From assembly GCA_020403455.1 (NCBI GenBank), contig JADBXP010000005.1, positions 248,001 through 312,000 of the forward strand: 64,000 bases of DNA. The letters are read 5' to 3'. Made by a program: the position numbers and the translations under genes. This document shows positions 61,716-64,000 of this stretch, in pieces (position 1 is the first letter of the stretch; each line of letters begins with the position of its first letter). This DNA comes from Chitinophagaceae bacterium (GTDB lineage Bacteria; Bacteroidota; Bacteroidia; Chitinophagales; Chitinophagaceae). The notes beneath the pieces are model-generated. The model saw nothing but the letters and a program-made list of their open reading frames with translations. It was not told where the DNA came from and did not search any database.

Positions 61716-62745
61716 ATAATACTCCTCGCCAGTTTATATTCACCGTGAGTTGATGAAACAGGTTGCGCTGGTAGAACCCGGTGGCATACATGAAGTGCAT
61801 CTTTCGCAGTTTCAGTGCTGTTCCAAAAGTTAGTCCATTGAGCCCGTTGATCTGATTGAACACATTCAATTCCCTGCGTCGTTGAAAATGATATCCTGCC
61901 ATAAGTTCGAGTTTTTCGTGCGGATAGATTTGCACGCCGATGGTCAATCGGTTGACTAATTTTTCTAAAAAACTCACACCCGTATAATCGATCTCACCTT
62001 CTGTGGCCCGAAACAGCGTGTCATTGTAAACAGTATTGAGTGTTTGCAGTCTTCCTGCGGTGAGCGAAAACTGGAAGGGTGCATGGGCCAGGCGTTTGGA
62101 TATTCCTGCCTGTATTTCAAAAGGAAGTTCTTCTTTTTTACCACCCTGTGTGTAAGGTGTTAATTGAGTCCCCATGTTTTTTACCACCATGGTTGCCTGC
62201 CATCCTTGAGCGGTATCTATATAAGCCAATCCAATGTCAAAGGCTATACCAGAACTGCGAAATATGCCATAGTTGGAATGGATGAATTTGAGCGTTACAC
62301 CCAGGTTGAATTTTTCCCGATAGGTTCTACTGACCATTCCCTGGAGAACAAAATCAGAGGGGGACAAAGTACCGAGTATATTTCCGGCAGCATCTGTTTG
62401 CGTGATATTGCCATAATTAAAATAGTTTACCCCTAGTCCAGACATATAAGAAGTTCCGGAAAGCTTTGTTGCAGCTACCAAAGAATAGTTCCTGATACCG
62501 GCAGGAAATGATTGTATGGAAGAACTGATTTGTCCGTCATGAACAGGTCGCAGCAAGGCAGGCTGCTGGAAGGCAAGTGAAACATCCTGTGCCATTGAAG
62601 AAATATTATTTCCTCCAAGTGCCCATGTTCTTGCACCAACGGGTTGGCGTAAAAAAGAGAACACAGCGTTGCCGCCCAGTGTTTGTGCATGAATGTAGTT
62701 ACCACAAAAGAGCAGCAACAATATAAAATAGCGGCCATGGCGCAT
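61714..62745 (-). CDS. porQ: type IX secretion system protein PorQ
   Basis: A 343-residue outer membrane β-barrel of the PorQ family. The signal peptide ends at IHAQ; the mature N-terminus GGNAVFSFLRQPVGARTWAL and ALGGNNISSMAQDVSLAFQQ are PorQ marks. In Porphyromonas gingivalis PorQ works with the attachment complex (PorU, V, Z) that fixes T9SS cargo to lipopolysaccharide. Its presence, with PorW and the type B cargo, shows a complete secretion pathway in the genome. The gene lies 40 bp downstream of lon's stop? No: it starts upstream-proximal to lon's end, in the same direction, so it may be read through from lon. Confidence 0.85.
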   Translation of the reverse strand: MRHGRYFILLLLFCGNYIHAQTLGGNAVFSFLRQPVGARTWALGGNNISSMAQDVSLAFQQPALLRPVHDGQISSSIQSFPAGIRNYSLVAATKLSGTSYMSGLGVNYFNYGNITQTDAAGNILGTLSPSDFVLQGMVSRTYREKFNLGVTLKFIHSNYGIFRSSGIAFDIGLAYIDTAQGWQATMVVKNMGTQLTPYTQGGKKEELPFEIQAGISKRLAHAPFQFSLTAGRLQTLNTVYNDTLFRATEGEIDYTGVSFLEKLVNRLTIGVQIYPHEKLELMAGYHFQRRRELNVFNQINGLNGLTFGTALKLRKMHFMYATGFYQRNLFHQLTVNINWRGVL

Positions 62746-62749
62746 GGCT

Positions 62750-62757
62750 CAAAACTA
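62750..62757 (-). promoter_or_regulatory. possible -7 box (TAGTTTTG on the minus strand) before porQ
   Basis: An exact consensus match but only 5 bp before the ATG, so a transcript from it would be leaderless. It may be chance. Confidence 0.25.
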
Positions 62758-62785
62758 GTGAAGAATTATCAACCCCGGTCAATTG

Positions 62786-64000
62786 TTATACCAGCGCCAG
62801 ATCAATTACCTGTTGCATGGTCTTTACATAGTGAAATGTGAGTCCTGTAATAAAACCAGGATCGATCTCTTTGATATCCTTTTCGTTTTGGTTACAGAGA
62901 ATGATCTCTTTTAAACCGGCACGTTTGGCAGCCAATATTTTCTCTTTTATTCCACCAACAGGAAGAACCTGACCGCGCAGGGTTATCTCCCCTGTCATGG
63001 CGAGATAAGGCTTTACTTTTCTTCCGGTAAATGCAGATACCAAAGAGGTCAACATGGTAATGCCCGCACTGGGTCCATCCTTGGGTGTAGCTCCTTCGGG
63101 TACGTGCAGATGTATGTTCTTTTTAGTAAAGTGTTCCGGATCGATGCCAAACTTTTTTGCATGTGCTTGCACATAGGTGAAAGCAGTGGTTGCACTCTCT
63201 TTCATCACATTGCCCAGGTTGCCGGTGAGTTTTAATTCTCCTTTGCCCTCGCTCAATAAAGTTTCAATAAAGAGAATATCGCCACCCACATAGGTCCAGG
63301 CAAGTCCAACAGCCACACCGGGAATCAGGGCTGTCTTGTACATTTCGTTGTTATATCGAATCGGACCTAGAATTTTTTCGACATCAGCGAGGGTGACGGT
63401 AGATTTTAATTTTCCTTTGGTAGCGAGTTCTTTGGCCTGATAGCGCATGATGGACGCTAACTGACGATCAAGTTCCCGCACCCCGCTTTCACGGGTATAG
63501 TTCTCGATGATTTTTTCCAGCACCGGTGCACCAATCTGAAACGACACATCCTTCAATCCGTGTGCTTCCTTCTGTTTGGGAACAAGGTGACGGAGGGCAA
63601 TCTCCGTTTTTTCTTCTGTCGCATAGCCACTCAGATCAATGATTTCCAGTCGGTCGCGCAATGCAGGTTGGATCTGTTGGATATTATTGGCTGTAGCAAT
63701 GAAGAGTACTTTACTCAGATCGTACTCGAGCTCCAGGTAATTATCGTAGAAGGAATGATTCTGCTCGGGGTCAAGTACTTCCAATAGAGCTGAGGAAGGA
63801 TCTCCCCTGAAATCATTCCCGATTTTATCAATTTCATCCAGAATCATAACGGGATTAGAAGTATGACATTTCCGGATATTCTGAATGATTCGACCGGGCA
63901 TGGCACCGATATAAGTCTTGCGGTGACCGCGTATTTCACTCTCATCATGGAGTCCGCCCAAACTCACACGTACGTATTTTCTTCCAATGGCATGTGCGAT
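62786..64000 (-). CDS. lon: ATP-dependent protease Lon (partial, N-terminus outside the window)
   Basis: 404 residues of the C-terminal part; the frame is open to base 64000. Right after the missing Walker A motif come [20 protein letters not shown], Walker B ([10 protein letters not shown]), the sensor and arginine finger region ([17 protein letters not shown]) and the α-domain. The protease domain has the catalytic serine in KDGPSAGIT (codon at 63068-63070) and lysine in [14 protein letters not shown]. Lon degrades misfolded and regulatory proteins in the cytoplasm. It ends 40 bp before the porQ start on the same strand. Confidence 0.95.
   Translation of the reverse strand: MAHAIGRKYVRVSLGGLHDESEIRGHRKTYIGAMPGRIIQNIRKCHTSNPVMILDEIDKIGNDFRGDPSSALLEVLDPEQNHSFYDNYLELEYDLSKVLFIATANNIQQIQPALRDRLEIIDLSGYATEEKTEIALRHLVPKQKEAHGLKDVSFQIGAPVLEKIIENYTRESGVRELDRQLASIMRYQAKELATKGKLKSTVTLADVEKILGPIRYNNEMYKTALIPGVAVGLAWTYVGGDILFIETLLSEGKGELKLTGNLGNVMKESATTAFTYVQAHAKKFGIDPEHFTKKNIHLHVPEGATPKDGPSAGITMLTSLVSAFTGRKVKPYLAMTGEITLRGQVLPVGGIKEKILAAKRAGLKEIILCNQNEKDIKEIDPGFITGLTFHYVKTMQQVIDLALV

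Noticed and set aside
61714..62800. porQ read as lying after lon in one firm operon
   Set aside because: Both are on the minus strand with about 40 bp between lon's stop and the porQ start, but a perfect -7 box lies in that gap, so co-transcription cannot be decided from sequence; the remark in the porQ entry about position should be read as: porQ is downstream of lon on the same strand.

Overview
The window is chromosomal DNA from a Bacteroidota bacterium, most likely of the class Chitinophagia (a Chitinophagaceae-like genome). The evidence is several type IX secretion (T9SS) genes (a giant type B cargo protein with its PorP/SprF partner, PorW/SprE, PorQ), a TonB receptor paired with a DUF4249 lipoprotein, Bacteroidota-type -7 promoter boxes (TAnnTTTG) in front of several genes, and moderate GC content. 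Genes are densely packed on both strands. I see no tRNA, rRNA, insertion sequence, prophage or CRISPR array.

Layout. 1-7.7 kb: a GT2 glycosyltransferase, an ArnT-like membrane glycosyltransferase, then a minus-strand run with a YitT-family membrane protein, a small lipoprotein, a large M14 zinc carboxypeptidase and another lipoprotein. 8-17 kb: a P-type cation ATPase, an FkbM methyltransferase, a TonB receptor/DUF4249 pair, and an SDR (fructuronate-reductase type) plus Gfo/Idh/MocA oxidoreductase pair. 17-30 kb: an AT-rich 593-bp regulatory gap, then an 11.5-kb gene for a ~3,840-residue secreted protein made almost entirely of ~92-residue PKD-like modules and ending in a T9SS type B sorting domain, translationally overlapped by its PorP/SprF-type outer membrane partner. 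30-43.6 kb (minus strand): an 11-subunit complex I operon, nuoABCD-HIJKLMN, with nuoE, nuoF and nuoG absent, followed after 1 nt by a small conserved-looking gene, a barrel-less TonB-plug protein and a fuconolactonase-like amidohydrolase. 43.7-49.7 kb: GH20 hexosaminidase, S41 protease, BadF-type amino-sugar kinase and MurQ, which together suggest cell-wall or chitin amino-sugar salvage. 50-55.9 kb: TPR protein, EtfBA, cupin, YceI, SucC, SprT-like, and two small membrane proteins. 56-64 kb: PorW/SprE, a class A PBP, PorQ, and the C-terminal two-thirds of the ATPase/protease part of Lon, cut by the window edge.

How the parts fit. The giant modular protein, its SprF partner, PorW and PorQ belong to one secretion and surface-display pathway (T9SS), possibly for gliding or adhesion. 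The Nuo complex without its NADH-oxidising arm implies an electron donor other than NADH, or E/F/G genes elsewhere; EtfBA and the succinyl-CoA synthetase beta subunit add to central respiratory metabolism. The most notable structure is the giant gene: its 30 canonical modules alternate between two classes, shown by two independent markers that keep the same phase over about 8 kb.
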